Source: Chryseobacterium viscerum (GTDB lineage: Bacteria; Bacteroidota; Bacteroidia; Flavobacteriales; Weeksellaceae). From it: a stretch of DNA of 64,000 bases. The stretch covers positions 1,116,001 through 1,180,000 of the forward strand of contig NZ_JAPDFT010000001.1 in NCBI RefSeq assembly GCF_025949665.1, written 5' to 3'. Under the pieces are notes generated by a model. It was not told where the DNA came from, ran no database searches, and saw only the letters and a program-made list of their open reading frames with translations. The position numbers and the translations under genes were made by a program. Shown here in pieces: positions 18,481 through 29,116 of this stretch; positions within the stretch are counted from its first letter, which is position 1; the number at the start of each line of letters is the position of its first letter.

Positions 18481-21339
18481 ATGTCAGAAAATAAACATAT
18501 TAGTATATCAAAAAATATAGAAACCGGGGATCAGACAGATTTTCATTTTCTACGCAAAACAGGAATTGAATACATAGAAAAGTTAGGAGGAAAACTCTGG
18601 ACCGATTATAACTCTCATGATCCTGGTATCACCACATTGGAAGTTTTAAGTTATGCCATAACGGATCTTGGGATGAGGATGAACCTGAACATGGAAGATA
18701 TCCTGGCATCTGATGATGTAAAAACAGACATTCATACCCAGTTTTTAAAGGCTGCAGAAATTTTACCTTCAAGACCTTTAAACGAACTGGACTACAGAAA
18801 GCTGTTTATAGATATCAGCATGCCTGGAAGTCTTAGAAGACCAATCCGTAACTGCTGGCTGGTTCCTAAAAATGAAAAATTATATGTCGATTGCAAAACC
18901 GGGGATTTAGACTTTAAACCTATCGGAGAAAAAACACAGAGTTTTAACGTAAAAGGAGTGTATGACCTTTATGTAGATTATGCTGAAGATATTGATACAG
19001 ATGGTGTTGGATGTGAAAAATCTAATGTCAATACCAAAATATTAGACAGCTATCATGCCAATAGAGGACTTTGTGAAGATCTGGCGGAAATTAAAGAAGT
19101 TGAAATCCAGAAAGTTGCAGTATGTGCCCGTATCGGACTTGTCAGTAAAGCTGATGAAGAACTGGTGCATGCTAAAGTCATCAGAACAATCAATAATTAT
19201 CTGTCTCCGGAGGTTCATTTTTATTCACTGAAACAAATGCTTGACAAAGGGCTGACCACAGATCAGATTTTTGAAGGTCCGCTTCTGGATAACGGCTTTA
19301 TTGATACTGAAGAACTTAGAAACAGTCAGTTAAGAACAGAAGTCCGTCTTTCTGATATCATCAGTGAAATCATGAAGATTGAAGGTGTTAAAGAAATTCA
19401 TGACGTATCTATTGCAGGTTGTGACAGCGTGATCAAACAAAATAATGACTGGCTGATCTGCATTGAAAAAGGCAGAAAACCGGAGCTGTGCGAGCTGAGT
19501 TCATTCAGCTACAGTAAAGGATCTCTTCCACTAAATATCAATGAGAAAAAAGTTCAGGATTACCTGGAAACTCTTAAAAGAGAAGAAGAAGTACTTAGAG
19601 ATGATGCAAGACAGAATAAAGAGTTGGTATTGCCGCAAGGAACTTCATATGATATCGCAAACTATGCTACTATTCTGAATGAATTTCCGGATACCTATGG
19701 AGTAGGAGAATCTGGAATTATTGGGAATCCATCACCGGAGAGAGAAGCCCTGGCCAAACAAATGAAAGGGTATTTGTTATTTTTTGATCAGATCCTTGCC
19801 GGCTATTTCAAACATCTTGAAAAAGTAAAAGAAGTATTAAGTATTAACGGTAAGTTAAAAAGAACCTTTTTTACTCAGGCTCTTAAGAATATTAAAGGCT
19901 TTGATGAACTGGTTTCTAACTATGATACGGAAAGTGATGATCAACTTACAGATTCGTTATATGAAGAGCTGGATAACAGTGTGGAACGCCGAAACGAGGT
20001 TTTGGATCATTTAATCTCCCGTTTTGCTGAAACATTCAGTGACTATACCTTCTTGATGAAATCACTGTATGGGAAATCTACCGATGAAATTGTCTTATAC
20101 AACAAAGAAAATTTCTTAAAAGAATATTCATCATTAAGTAAAGACAGAGGTTTAGGCTATAATTATACCTTAATTGGAGATTCAGATCTTTGGAATACCA
20201 GTAATATTTCCGGTGTTCAGAAAAGAATTGCCCGGTTGCTGGGAATTAAAGATTATACCCAGAGAAACTTATCTCAGTCTCCGGTATCCATTATTGAAAC
20301 AACAGACAATGCCGGTAAAAATACTTACACCTGGAAAGTAAAAGATACAGGAAGCAATATCATCTTATCATCTGTCAATGTTTATACTACTGAGCATATT
20401 GCCATCAAAAACCTGAATGATGCCATTTATCAAACCATTCAGATTGATGAGGAAGATCTTCAGAATGCCTTAGACAGATTGGATGAAAAACATCCTGAAG
20501 TTACATTAGAAAAATTAAAAGCATGTGAAGATGGGTATTGCTTCATCGGAAACATAAAAATCCGTGTTTCATTGGGTGGTAACTATTATTTGGAAATTGT
20601 AGATGATACGGATGCAAAAAATGTAATTGCTGTTCACAAAAAAACTAATCCTTACTCAGATTTGAAAGAATTGAAAGAAGGAATTAAGGCAACGGTGAAG
20701 TATTTCAAATATGAATTTACGGAAGAGGGAATTTTCCTTGTTGAACATTTATTGCTAAAGCCCACCACTAAAGATTATAAACTTATGGGAGGTATTGGCT
20801 GTATGTCTGTAGGAGGTACTTTCAGAATCATGTATGACCTGGAAGAAGAAAATCCTTCAACAGATCCGATAGAATATTCGGAAGCCTTTATGTCTTCGTG
20901 TGAAGAAGGCTGCGAAACAGATGTTTTTGACCCTTATTCTTACAGGGTGAGTGTTGTTCTTCCTGGCTTTGCTTATCGTTTCCAGGATCCTGATTTCAGG
21001 CGTTATGCGGAAACCGTGATCAGACAGGAAATTCCGGCTCATGTTTTAGCAAAAATCTGCTGGGTGGGAGACCGTTTGAGTGAAAAACAAACCGCTCAGA
21101 ACGATTTGGCTGAATTTGAAACAGCATTTAAAAAATACCTTTCAGATAAAGCGAGGAACAATATTGTGAATCTTGGAAACAGCATTACGGATTTACTAAC
21201 CGCTCTTAGCCATTTAAACAATATTTATAGACCGGGAAGGCTTTTGGACTGCGACGCCAATGATAACGACACTCTGGACGGAAAAATCATATTAGGACAA
21301 TCGAACTTATCAAAAAAATTGAAAAATAATGAACACTAA
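18481..21339 (+). CDS. Baseplate wedge protein (Pvc12/gp7-like)
   Basis: The 952-aa protein carries the W-T-D-Y-N-S-H-D-P-G-I-T-T-L-E motif at about residues 40-55, characteristic of Afp12/Pvc12-type baseplate proteins, and the M-K-G-Y-L-L-F-F-D-Q-I-L-A block near 430. It pairs with the gp6-like protein encoded just upstream. Its stop lies 11 bases inside the next gene, so translation is probably coupled. Confidence 0.85.
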   Translation: MSENKHISISKNIETGDQTDFHFLRKTGIEYIEKLGGKLWTDYNSHDPGITTLEVLSYAITDLGMRMNLNMEDILASDDVKTDIHTQFLKAAEILPSRPLNELDYRKLFIDISMPGSLRRPIRNCWLVPKNEKLYVDCKTGDLDFKPIGEKTQSFNVKGVYDLYVDYAEDIDTDGVGCEKSNVNTKILDSYHANRGLCEDLAEIKEVEIQKVAVCARIGLVSKADEELVHAKVIRTINNYLSPEVHFYSLKQMLDKGLTTDQIFEGPLLDNGFIDTEELRNSQLRTEVRLSDIISEIMKIEGVKEIHDVSIAGCDSVIKQNNDWLICIEKGRKPELCELSSFSYSKGSLPLNINEKKVQDYLETLKREEEVLRDDARQNKELVLPQGTSYDIANYATILNEFPDTYGVGESGIIGNPSPEREALAKQMKGYLLFFDQILAGYFKHLEKVKEVLSINGKLKRTFFTQALKNIKGFDELVSNYDTESDDQLTDSLYEELDNSVERRNEVLDHLISRFAETFSDYTFLMKSLYGKSTDEIVLYNKENFLKEYSSLSKDRGLGYNYTLIGDSDLWNTSNISGVQKRIARLLGIKDYTQRNLSQSPVSIIETTDNAGKNTYTWKVKDTGSNIILSSVNVYTTEHIAIKNLNDAIYQTIQIDEEDLQNALDRLDEKHPEVTLEKLKACEDGYCFIGNIKIRVSLGGNYYLEIVDDTDAKNVIAVHKKTNPYSDLKELKEGIKATVKYFKYEFTEEGIFLVEHLLLKPTTKDYKLMGGIGCMSVGGTFRIMYDLEEENPSTDPIEYSEAFMSSCEEGCETDVFDPYSYRVSVVLPGFAYRFQDPDFRRYAETVIRQEIPAHVLAKICWVGDRLSEKQTAQNDLAEFETAFKKYLSDKARNNIVNLGNSITDLLTALSHLNNIYRPGRLLDCDANDNDTLDGKIILGQSNLSKKLKNNEH

Positions 21340-24331
21340 ATTAGACAATGTAACAACCCAATATAGAAAGTTCAACGACAATCAGGCGTTAACAGAAGGG
21401 CAATTAAACGAATTTATAGACTATTTCGAAGATCAGGACAGATTATCAAGAACCCGCCTGAGTGGAGTTGGGGTAGTATGCGGTTTTCAATCGAAGTACG
21501 TAGAACTTGAAATCTCACCTTCTCTGACAGAAAAAGCATCCAGACCAGGAGATATGGATCTTGAGATTCCCTTTGATACTATTATGATTACACAGGGAGC
21601 TGGGGTTACTACTGATGGAGACCTGATAACGCTGCGCCAGGTAGGAAGCAAAAGGTCAGAGGCTATCATAGACTTCAAGGCTAAAAATTACAAATACTAT
21701 AGAAATTATATTGATGTTCAAGGATATGAACATTTTCGTATCGGAGGACAGCAAATTCCTCTTTTAGAATTGTTTACAACAGAAGAGTATAGACAATTAT
21801 TGAACGAAGGGGCTAATGCCGGAGATTTTAAACAGGTAAGTGAGATTTATAGTTCATTAAATGATAAAATTGTAATTCTGTATTTAGAAAGTTATTCTAA
21901 TGATGAGACCCCATGTCAGGATGCTGATTGTGACAATAACGGAGCAGAGCAGGTATCTAATCTTAAAATACTTCTGGCAGATTCAGCGTCTGTTTCAGAG
22001 CTTATCACGAAAGGAGATGCAAAAGATGCTATCTATAAACAACACAATACGTATGAAAAGCTTTTTGACAGTTTGCCTAACATATCGGCCAAAAGAGTTA
22101 TTCTGGATGCTCTTGTAAAAACAGCACCGCAGTTAAAGACCAAATTTCAGGGCGCTATCAGTACTGTTGCAGAATTAAGTGATGGCTTTACCTCTATTGC
22201 AGGAGCTTTTAATGTAAATATGAATCTGGGCGGGCAGACGCTTTATGATAAACTGAACCCCTTGCTGACAAGCACTTCTCCGGCCTTAGAAGATTATCAG
22301 TACCGATATGATTTACTAAAGGACTTGATTGATACCTACAATGAAATAAAAGGTTTGATCCTGCACCTGAATGCTGAATGTTGTCCGGATATTGCCTCAT
22401 TCCCTAAACACCTTATGCTAGGACCAGTTGGAGCAAAGCAGGAATTAGGAGAATATATCCCATTACGTCACGATTTTTATAATTCACCAATTACGACCAA
22501 TGATGACGAGAATTATGAAAGAGTTGTAATGCTTGCCAATCGTTTTGTGCAGAAAGTCAATGGATTTCAATCCTATATCGGACGTATTAAAATTACGCCT
22601 TCAAACCTGAATGTAAGATTGGGTAATAAAGCAATACCGTATTACTATAATGTAGATCAATCTTTATTGGCCCAATGGAACTTTGAAAAAGCAAAAACCG
22701 ATAGAGCTGCTTACAATTTAAGTTATCATACAGCCAATTTATCAGGAGAAGATTTTATTCAGAATCCACTGAATTATAACATTGACAATAATGATTTTTA
22801 TAGAATCGAAGGTCACATTGGAATGCCTTATAAAACAGCATTGCAAAACATCAATGATCTTAAAACACAATACGGTTTAGCCTTTGATGTTATTGCATTG
22901 GTTCTGGAAAAAGGCGAAAAACCTGGCAGCGAGCCGCCAATCCGTGAAAAAACAGTATCTATTGATGAGCTCAGAAAGCAGCTGATATCCATTTCCAGTG
23001 ATGTAAGCAACAGGACCACCAATTCACAGCATACTTTACTGAATATCTCTAAACTGGATGAGCAGCTAAGATTACTGAACCAGGCTGAATTCTCAAAAGA
23101 AGGATCTTCAGATGGGGTTACAGTAGTAAAACAGGATCCTAAAAAAGATGATGTTGTAAGTGAGCTTTTAAGCGAATTTTTAGAAAGGAAATCAGGCCTG
23201 GAGCATGTGGCTGGAGTGGAACCGGGCGGAACTTTCGCATTGATTTATCACTCGGAAGCTGATAACCAGGTTCTTGCAGATTTTTCACTGCCTTATCTGT
23301 GTTGCTCTAAAAAGGATCCTGCATTCCTGTCGTTACCGGCAAACAAACTATGTCAGAAAGATGCTCCAATTGTGATGACAATTGTTCCGGTAGATGGGCA
23401 GGTAAAAGCATTTGTAAATGGTGCTCAGATTCCTGCGGTTACACAATCGGGAGGTCAAAGCTTCTTCGATCCTGGTCTGGTTAACGCGGCTTATTTTGGA
23501 CAAACTATTACGTTTACCGTTAATGATGATCCAGTGGAAGCACAGATGGTAGTGTATGCACAACCAAATATATCTGTGACTACAGGTACGGTGAGTTATG
23601 ATGCTCCTACGATGGACGAAAATGCAAACAACCCGGATGCAACAGTTGAGTTTGATGCTTCTGGAGACTTTACAGGTCTTACATTTACCTGGAATTTTGA
23701 TGATGGTACTCCAATTATTCATAACGAGGCACCAACTAACAAAAAAATCCATGTGTATAAGCTTGTTGCCGGACAAGAGAAAACTTTCAATCCAACACTT
23801 ACAGTAACCAATGCTAATGGCTGTAGTACGGTCTACAAATTAGCTCCGCTAAAATTAAAAGGTCAATCCACTATTGCATGTTTAAGTGGTATGAGAGTAG
23901 TCATTCAGTATAGAGACGATATAGACACAGGTCACGTTTGTAATGATGCTACTTTCAACTTAAAAGGAAATGGTATTGTCATAGGAGGGATCAATCCATA
24001 CCCTGGCTTTATTGGAAATATACATTTAAGTAATACAGGAGGCAGTCAGGATAGAGGTAACCATAAACAGGGTACTCCTGCATTGAGCAGATATAATGAA
24101 ATTATCATCACTCAGGCAGAAGCTAAGCAAATGGCATCACAATCATCAGATGGTTTTGTAGAGTTTTCACTTGAATGTGCTCTACCTGTTAATAACAGAC
24201 CGCCAACTGGTTGCCACCAGGATGTTGCCTATACCGAAATATTCCTGGCAAACGCTACAGTTCCTATTTATTTTGGTTATCCAAATGGTAATTTCCTAAG
24301 AATAAACCCTTGTACAGGAGTGACAAAATAA
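21329..24331 (+). CDS. Giant eCIS-associated PKD-like protein 1
   Basis: A 1000-aa protein. The N-terminal ~200 residues (from M-N-T-K-L-D-N-V-T-T-Q-Y-R-K-F, then E-D-Q-D-R-L-S-R and G-V-x-V-V-C-G) are shared with the next gene. Residues about 670-750 hold a beta module with a cysteine-rich C-C-S-K-K start, and about 755-845 a PKD-like fold (WNFDDGTP). There is no signal peptide, so export would be as part of the particle. The overlap with the Pvc12-like gene suggests a baseplate-attached spoke or cage component (inference). No catalytic motif was seen. Confidence 0.7.
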   Translation: MNTKLDNVTTQYRKFNDNQALTEGQLNEFIDYFEDQDRLSRTRLSGVGVVCGFQSKYVELEISPSLTEKASRPGDMDLEIPFDTIMITQGAGVTTDGDLITLRQVGSKRSEAIIDFKAKNYKYYRNYIDVQGYEHFRIGGQQIPLLELFTTEEYRQLLNEGANAGDFKQVSEIYSSLNDKIVILYLESYSNDETPCQDADCDNNGAEQVSNLKILLADSASVSELITKGDAKDAIYKQHNTYEKLFDSLPNISAKRVILDALVKTAPQLKTKFQGAISTVAELSDGFTSIAGAFNVNMNLGGQTLYDKLNPLLTSTSPALEDYQYRYDLLKDLIDTYNEIKGLILHLNAECCPDIASFPKHLMLGPVGAKQELGEYIPLRHDFYNSPITTNDDENYERVVMLANRFVQKVNGFQSYIGRIKITPSNLNVRLGNKAIPYYYNVDQSLLAQWNFEKAKTDRAAYNLSYHTANLSGEDFIQNPLNYNIDNNDFYRIEGHIGMPYKTALQNINDLKTQYGLAFDVIALVLEKGEKPGSEPPIREKTVSIDELRKQLISISSDVSNRTTNSQHTLLNISKLDEQLRLLNQAEFSKEGSSDGVTVVKQDPKKDDVVSELLSEFLERKSGLEHVAGVEPGGTFALIYHSEADNQVLADFSLPYLCCSKKDPAFLSLPANKLCQKDAPIVMTIVPVDGQVKAFVNGAQIPAVTQSGGQSFFDPGLVNAAYFGQTITFTVNDDPVEAQMVVYAQPNISVTTGTVSYDAPTMDENANNPDATVEFDASGDFTGLTFTWNFDDGTPIIHNEAPTNKKIHVYKLVAGQEKTFNPTLTVTNANGCSTVYKLAPLKLKGQSTIACLSGMRVVIQYRDDIDTGHVCNDATFNLKGNGIVIGGINPYPGFIGNIHLSNTGGSQDRGNHKQGTPALSRYNEIIITQAEAKQMASQSSDGFVEFSLECALPVNNRPPTGCHQDVAYTEIFLANATVPIYFGYPNGNFLRINPCTGVTK

Positions 24332-24339
24332 TAGTCAGA

Positions 24340-24382
24340 TAATAACTTCATAGGCAGTTTCAATTGTCTATGAAGTTTATTA
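24340..24382 (+). terminator. Hairpin between the two giant PKD-like genes
   Basis: The arms AACTTCATAG and CTATGAAGTT pair around a short loop, extended by AATA/TATT. Only a short T-rich tract follows, so it may attenuate rather than stop transcription, or stabilise the upstream mRNA. Confidence 0.5.
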
Positions 24383-24417
24383 AAAGACCTTAATAAATCA
24401 TTAAAAAATGAACAATA

Positions 24418-27400
24418 ATGAAGAATCAATTAAGTAGTATAGCAGTCCAATACCGTAAATTCAGTAAAGGGCAGTATATAGAAGATCCTGATCAGTTCAA
24501 TGAGTTCCTGGATTTTTTTGAAGATCAGGACCGTTTGTCCAGAGTACTGCTGCAGGGAGTAGGTATTGTATGCGGCCTCAAACCAACACTTATATATAAA
24601 AACAGGCTGCTCAGCGGCATACAGCTTTCTCAGGGAGCAGCGCTTACCACCGACGGAGATTTATTAACCCTGAACAATACGAGTAAGATAAGTGAAGATT
24701 TGTACATGAGCGATCTGAAAACGGTTGATCTTGAAAATAAAAACTTCACCCATTTTAAAGTATATGATAATTTTAAAATAAAATACCCTGCGTTTTACGA
24801 GGGGAGCGAGCAGATTGAACTATGGGAACTGGCAACAGCTCAGGAAGCAAGATCTGATTTTCAGCCTGTCAATAATCTTACAAAATTAGAAGACAAATAC
24901 CTGCTGCTGTATTTGGAGGACTATGAAAAAGAAGTTAAGCCTTGTAGAGGTGTTGACTGTGATAATCATGGAATACAGCAAATCAGAAACCTTAAAGTAT
25001 TAGTTACTACAGCAAGAGGGATCACTCATATTCTTGGAGAAGATGGTTTTACTCTACCTGACCCTATAACAGGTGAGGTTAAGCTCAAAAGAAAAGATCG
25101 TCTTCAGCCTCATCCTTTGTTTATAGAAGATATAATGGAGCCTGTGAAACAAAACCGTGTTATTTTAGAACAGTTTGTTTCAAATAAAAAATTGAGTGCT
25201 TCTGATTTAAAAAATATATATATCAAGGCTCTGGATAAAACTGATTTTGGGAAGGTTGTTTTTGAAAGAATGGAAGCAATCGGTAAAATAGTAGGGATTC
25301 CAACAGCCAATTACGATACGTTTAAAGCATCATTTACAAGAATTTTTAATCAGGACTCAGGTTTTCAGTATGCTTACGATGTCGTAAAAGATTTAATGGA
25401 TACCTATTCTGAAATTGTAGAATTGCTTCCTAAAGCATTTACTAAATGTTTTCCGGATTTTGTTTCTTTTCCTAAACACATCATGCTTGGGAAATTAATA
25501 TCAGATATCCAGTTGGATTTCTCAAGACATCAGTTTTATAATTCGCCTGCTTTGGATGATGAAAAAGCAACCCAAAGAGTTAAAACCCTGATTAATCGTT
25601 TTAATCAGCAGGTGGGATATTTTAATCCTGATAATATTATTAAAAATAAGGAAAAGGTTAAAATTACTCCATCACAAAAACTGAATCCTCTGAGTAATAA
25701 AGCGATTCCTTTTTATTACACGGTTACAGAAAATTTCTTAAAAGCGTGGAACTTTGATAAAACGAGCAACCGGTCATCTGGCAGCAATTTAACATTTGAT
25801 ACAGATTGGGTGTTAATAGGACAATTTGAAAAAGAAAGTCCTTTAAATCTCAATATAGATAACTATTCGTTTTATAATATAGAAGGTCATCAGGGGATGG
25901 ATTACCAGGTTGCCTTTGAACAGATAAAGGAAATCAAGGATAAGCAGCAGCTGGGATTTGATATTATGCTCTTGTCTTTAGAAGAAATAAAAGGAAATAA
26001 AGACCTTTCAAAAGCATATTTCAATGAATATGTAGAAAAAAATTCGGGATTGGAACATAAGCGGGGAGTAAAACGTGGTGGCACTTTTATTCTGGTTTAT
26101 GATTCTGTGAGAAATCCAAAAGTTATTGCAGACTTTTCACTTCCATACATCTGTTGTACTCCAAAAGCAATCATCAAATTGAGTTTGCCAACTTCTGTTA
26201 TCTGTGCTGAATCCGACCCAATACCTTTTACTGTATCCCCTATGAATGGAGTTGTGAAAGCAAGTATCAGTAATGGTGTGAAATTTATCAATGGACAATA
26301 TATCTTTGATCCGAAGGCTGTGGAAGAACAGTTCTATGGTCAGGAAATTACCTTTACTGTCAATGGGAAACCTACTGATTGCAGCATTAAAGTGATTTCA
26401 GAACCGGATATTAAAGTAGAAGTTGTAGAACCTGTCATTTATCCTGGAGGAGACTCAACAGCAACAATAGTAAACATTAAAGTTTCCGGAGCAAACTTTG
26501 CAGACTATACGTACAGATGGGATTTCCTTGGGACTGATGTTTGGGTTCCGATAAAGCCGGATGCAAATGGATTTGTGAGTTATAAGTATTACAATCTGGA
26601 TCTTAAAAATATTCCGGCAATAAGAGTAAAAGTAGATGGCAGCGGATGTATCCAGGATGTTATAATAAGAGACTGGTACGATGCTCCGGTTCGGTTAAGT
26701 TTAGCAACAGATATTATTTGTTCTTCATCTGATTCCATACCTTTTATTGATCTATTCCCTACGGATGGGATTGTGAAAGCCAGTGCCGGTGCGGAAGCCA
26801 GTGTTGTATCCAGCAATGGAAGTTATTCTTTCAATCCAAATGCAGTGAATTCTGCTTTGTATGGTCAATATATTACATTTACTGTAAACGATAAATCAAC
26901 GAACTGTCGTATTAAGGTTATTCCGCCGCCTAAAGTTAATATTAATTATACTGTTGATTATCCAGCGAACGGTTCAACAGAAACCACAATAAACATTGAC
27001 GTTTCCGGACCATATTTTACAGAATATATGTACGAATGGGATTTTCTGGGTACCGGACAGTTTACTCCTCCCAAACCTATAAATGGTAAGATAAGTTATA
27101 AATATTCTAATCTTGATCCAAAAAATATTCCGGTGATAGGAGTGAATGTGACTGGAGGAGGATGTGCTCAATACACGACTATAAGAGGTTGGTATGATGC
27201 TCCGGTTCAATTAAGCTTGCCGGTGAATACTATTTGTTCTGAATCCGGTTCTATACCTTTTAACGTGGTACCCAGCAATGGAGTTGTAGCAGCCAGTGCT
27301 GGTGCTGAAGCCAGTGTTGTATCCGGTGCTGGGGGATATTCCTTCAATCCGAACCTGGTGAATCCTGCGTTACACGGTCAGGTAATTACCTTTACTGTAA

Positions 27401-28029
27401 ACGGAAAACAAACCAACTGCAGTATTAGGGTTATTTCAACACCGAAGGTTGGGATATCTGTTAAATCTGTTGATTATCCGGCCGGTAATTCAAATGAAAC
27501 AAAAGTAAACTTTGTCGTTTCAGGGCCAGGCTTTACAAACTATACTTACAGTGTAGATGGTAACCCGCTTTCTCAGCCGGATGCTAATGGAAATATGAGT
27601 TATACCTTGATGAATGTAGATCCAAAAAATATCCCGGTGATCAATGTGAAGGTGAGTAACGGTGAATGTACTCAGACTATTACGGTAAGAGATTGGTACG
27701 TGGCGATCAAAAAGATAGACTTATCAGATAGTGTAAACTGCTGTCCTGCCACTCTGCCGATTATTAAAGCTGATGCCGGAGCGAAAGATCTGCGGTTTTC
27801 TTTAGAACTGGGGAGATTTGGATTAAAAGGATCAGGTGACGGAGCGCCCGTACTTCTATACTTCTGGAGCAAACTAGAAGGTCCGGATGTGAAACTTATT
27901 AGTGATCCTGCTAACGGAGAACTGATCGTTGAAGATTTAATTGCTGGTAACTATAAATTCCAGCTTCTGGTTAAGGATGCGAATAGTGATGCATTTAGTA
28001 TTGATACAACAACTGTAACAGTGTATTGA
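24418..28029 (+). CDS. Giant eCIS-associated PKD-like protein 2 with tandem repeats
   Basis: A 1203-aa paralog of the preceding protein, sharing the Q-Y-R-K-F-x-K-G-Q start, E-D-Q-D-R-L-S-R and G-V-G-I-V-C-G motifs and the C-terminal-half motif F-x-K-H-I-M-L-G. After residue about 585 it has three tandem ~172-aa beta repeats, each opening with an L-S-L-x-x-x-I-C-x-x-S-D-x-I-P-F type line and containing F-T-V-N-x-K-x-T-N-C. The repeats look like PKD or Ig-type spacers that would extend a fibre-like arm. No signal peptide or enzyme motif is present. The role is inferred from its place after the baseplate genes. Confidence 0.7.
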   Translation: MKNQLSSIAVQYRKFSKGQYIEDPDQFNEFLDFFEDQDRLSRVLLQGVGIVCGLKPTLIYKNRLLSGIQLSQGAALTTDGDLLTLNNTSKISEDLYMSDLKTVDLENKNFTHFKVYDNFKIKYPAFYEGSEQIELWELATAQEARSDFQPVNNLTKLEDKYLLLYLEDYEKEVKPCRGVDCDNHGIQQIRNLKVLVTTARGITHILGEDGFTLPDPITGEVKLKRKDRLQPHPLFIEDIMEPVKQNRVILEQFVSNKKLSASDLKNIYIKALDKTDFGKVVFERMEAIGKIVGIPTANYDTFKASFTRIFNQDSGFQYAYDVVKDLMDTYSEIVELLPKAFTKCFPDFVSFPKHIMLGKLISDIQLDFSRHQFYNSPALDDEKATQRVKTLINRFNQQVGYFNPDNIIKNKEKVKITPSQKLNPLSNKAIPFYYTVTENFLKAWNFDKTSNRSSGSNLTFDTDWVLIGQFEKESPLNLNIDNYSFYNIEGHQGMDYQVAFEQIKEIKDKQQLGFDIMLLSLEEIKGNKDLSKAYFNEYVEKNSGLEHKRGVKRGGTFILVYDSVRNPKVIADFSLPYICCTPKAIIKLSLPTSVICAESDPIPFTVSPMNGVVKASISNGVKFINGQYIFDPKAVEEQFYGQEITFTVNGKPTDCSIKVISEPDIKVEVVEPVIYPGGDSTATIVNIKVSGANFADYTYRWDFLGTDVWVPIKPDANGFVSYKYYNLDLKNIPAIRVKVDGSGCIQDVIIRDWYDAPVRLSLATDIICSSSDSIPFIDLFPTDGIVKASAGAEASVVSSNGSYSFNPNAVNSALYGQYITFTVNDKSTNCRIKVIPPPKVNINYTVDYPANGSTETTINIDVSGPYFTEYMYEWDFLGTGQFTPPKPINGKISYKYSNLDPKNIPVIGVNVTGGGCAQYTTIRGWYDAPVQLSLPVNTICSESGSIPFNVVPSNGVVAASAGAEASVVSGAGGYSFNPNLVNPALHGQVITFTVNGKQTNCSIRVISTPKVGISVKSVDYPAGNSNETKVNFVVSGPGFTNYTYSVDGNPLSQPDANGNMSYTLMNVDPKNIPVINVKVSNGECTQTITVRDWYVAIKKIDLSDSVNCCPATLPIIKADAGAKDLRFSLELGRFGLKGSGDGAPVLLYFWSKLEGPDVKLISDPANGELIVEDLIAGNYKFQLLVKDANSDAFSIDTTTVTVY
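26177..27710 (+). repeat. Three tandem ~515-bp coding repeats
   Basis: Unit starts are near 26177, 26695 and 27209. Units two and three are the most alike (both contain an A-S-A-G-A-E-A-S-V-V stretch). Copy-number change by recombination between units would lengthen or shorten the protein. Confidence 0.7.
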
Positions 28030-28045
28030 TATTAAACCTAATCTG

Positions 28046-28096
28046 ATATCAAGGGGTGTTTTTTCTTTAGAATGATTTCAACACCCCTTAGATATT
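28046..28096 (+). other. Strong hairpin downstream of PKD-like gene 2
   Basis: AAGGGGTGTT at 28051-28060 pairs with AACACCCCTT at 28080-28089, extended by ATATC/GATAT with one bulge. There is no T-run after the 3' arm, but a T-rich stretch lies in the loop. It may be an mRNA stability element or a partial terminator before the next gene. Confidence 0.5.
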
Positions 28097-28132
28097 GATA
28101 AAATATAATATTAACAATAAAAACATAATATA

Positions 28133-29041
28133 ATGGCAGCAGCAAAATGTGATGTTTCATTCAAAATAGGATATGAATCTTCATTGCCACTAACAGAGGC
28201 GACTGTGACTTATTTAAATCCGCCGGGACCTACCCATGATATAAAGCAATTGGTTGTAACGGGTAATGCAATAAAGCTTAATGATATTCAAAATGATATT
28301 CAAACTCCAGGCACATACGAATTGGAAGTGAAACTGGCTGTAGGCGGAATTGTTACTAAGAGAGATTTTTTTCTGAACGTTGGGAGATGTAATACTTCTT
28401 CTTCTTGTTACGTTCCTAAAATCTATGATATAAAAGTGCTGGATGACGGCCAGATCGTAATGAACTACTGGGTTGATGATACCACCAATCTTGCAACATT
28501 GGAATATCAGATAGCAAAAGATCCTGACTTTACAGACATTATTTATACAAAGGTGGGCTTTAGCGATACTGCGTATACCCAATTTGAAAATATTGATATG
28601 AAAAATGGGAAAATTCCTGATAATACTAAGTTATATATAAGAATAAGAAAGTATTGTAAACCGGATGGAATTTCGGATTGGTCAGATGTTGTTCAGTTTG
28701 ATTCTAAAGAGTGGAGTGGTGCAGTAGAAGCCTATTGTTTGTCTGGTGTAGATGATCTGAACCCAGACCCTCTTTGTAATGGGACAGACCCTGCCTGGAA
28801 AGTGAAAGTAATTTTGAAACCCTCTTCAGCAGATATAGGAACTTTGATTTACTTGACTAATGGTATGCTTGCAACACCTACAAATATAAAAGAATTTGAG
28901 CCAAATGCACCCGAAAGCTTCAAAAGAAGTGGGATCAGATGGATCAGATTCCTGAGTTCATATCTTAATCCAAGTGCCATTTATCGGGTAGATCCGGAAA
29001 ATGCTACAATAATTGGTAGGGAAGACAAAGTAAGCTGTTAG
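28133..29041 (+). CDS. Fibronectin-like protein, end of structural operon
   Basis: The 302-aa protein has no signal peptide. A central segment (about residues 90-200) with N-Y-W-V-D-D-T, L-E-Y-Q-I-A-K-D-P-D-F-T and L-Y-I-R-I-R-K-Y-C has the strand pattern of a fibronectin type III domain. The first ~85 residues form another short beta domain. It is the last gene before a bidirectional terminator and follows the two PKD-like proteins, so it likely belongs to the same particle appendage. Specific function is not recognisable. Confidence 0.65.
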   Translation: MAAAKCDVSFKIGYESSLPLTEATVTYLNPPGPTHDIKQLVVTGNAIKLNDIQNDIQTPGTYELEVKLAVGGIVTKRDFFLNVGRCNTSSSCYVPKIYDIKVLDDGQIVMNYWVDDTTNLATLEYQIAKDPDFTDIIYTKVGFSDTAYTQFENIDMKNGKIPDNTKLYIRIRKYCKPDGISDWSDVVQFDSKEWSGAVEAYCLSGVDDLNPDPLCNGTDPAWKVKVILKPSSADIGTLIYLTNGMLATPTNIKEFEPNAPESFKRSGIRWIRFLSSYLNPSAIYRVDPENATIIGREDKVSC

Positions 29042-29073
29042 AATATCTTATACTGAGATGATCTTAATGCCCC

Positions 29074-29105
29074 AATAAAATCCTCAAGCAATTGAGGATT
29101 TTATT
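29074..29105. terminator. Bidirectional intrinsic terminator
   Basis: A perfect hairpin AAAATCCTCAA / TTGAGGATTTT with a four-base loop, flanked by A and T runs on the two sides. It ends both the rightward structural operon and the leftward repressor gene. Confidence 0.85.
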
Positions 29106-29116
29106 CACTCAGGCAG

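Noticed and set aside
4708-29041. Prophage or type VI secretion system
   Set aside because: No capsid, portal, terminase or integrase and no TssJ/L/M membrane complex; DUF4255, CIS_TMP, LysM adaptor, DUF5908 and the Afp15-like ATPase fit an eCIS.
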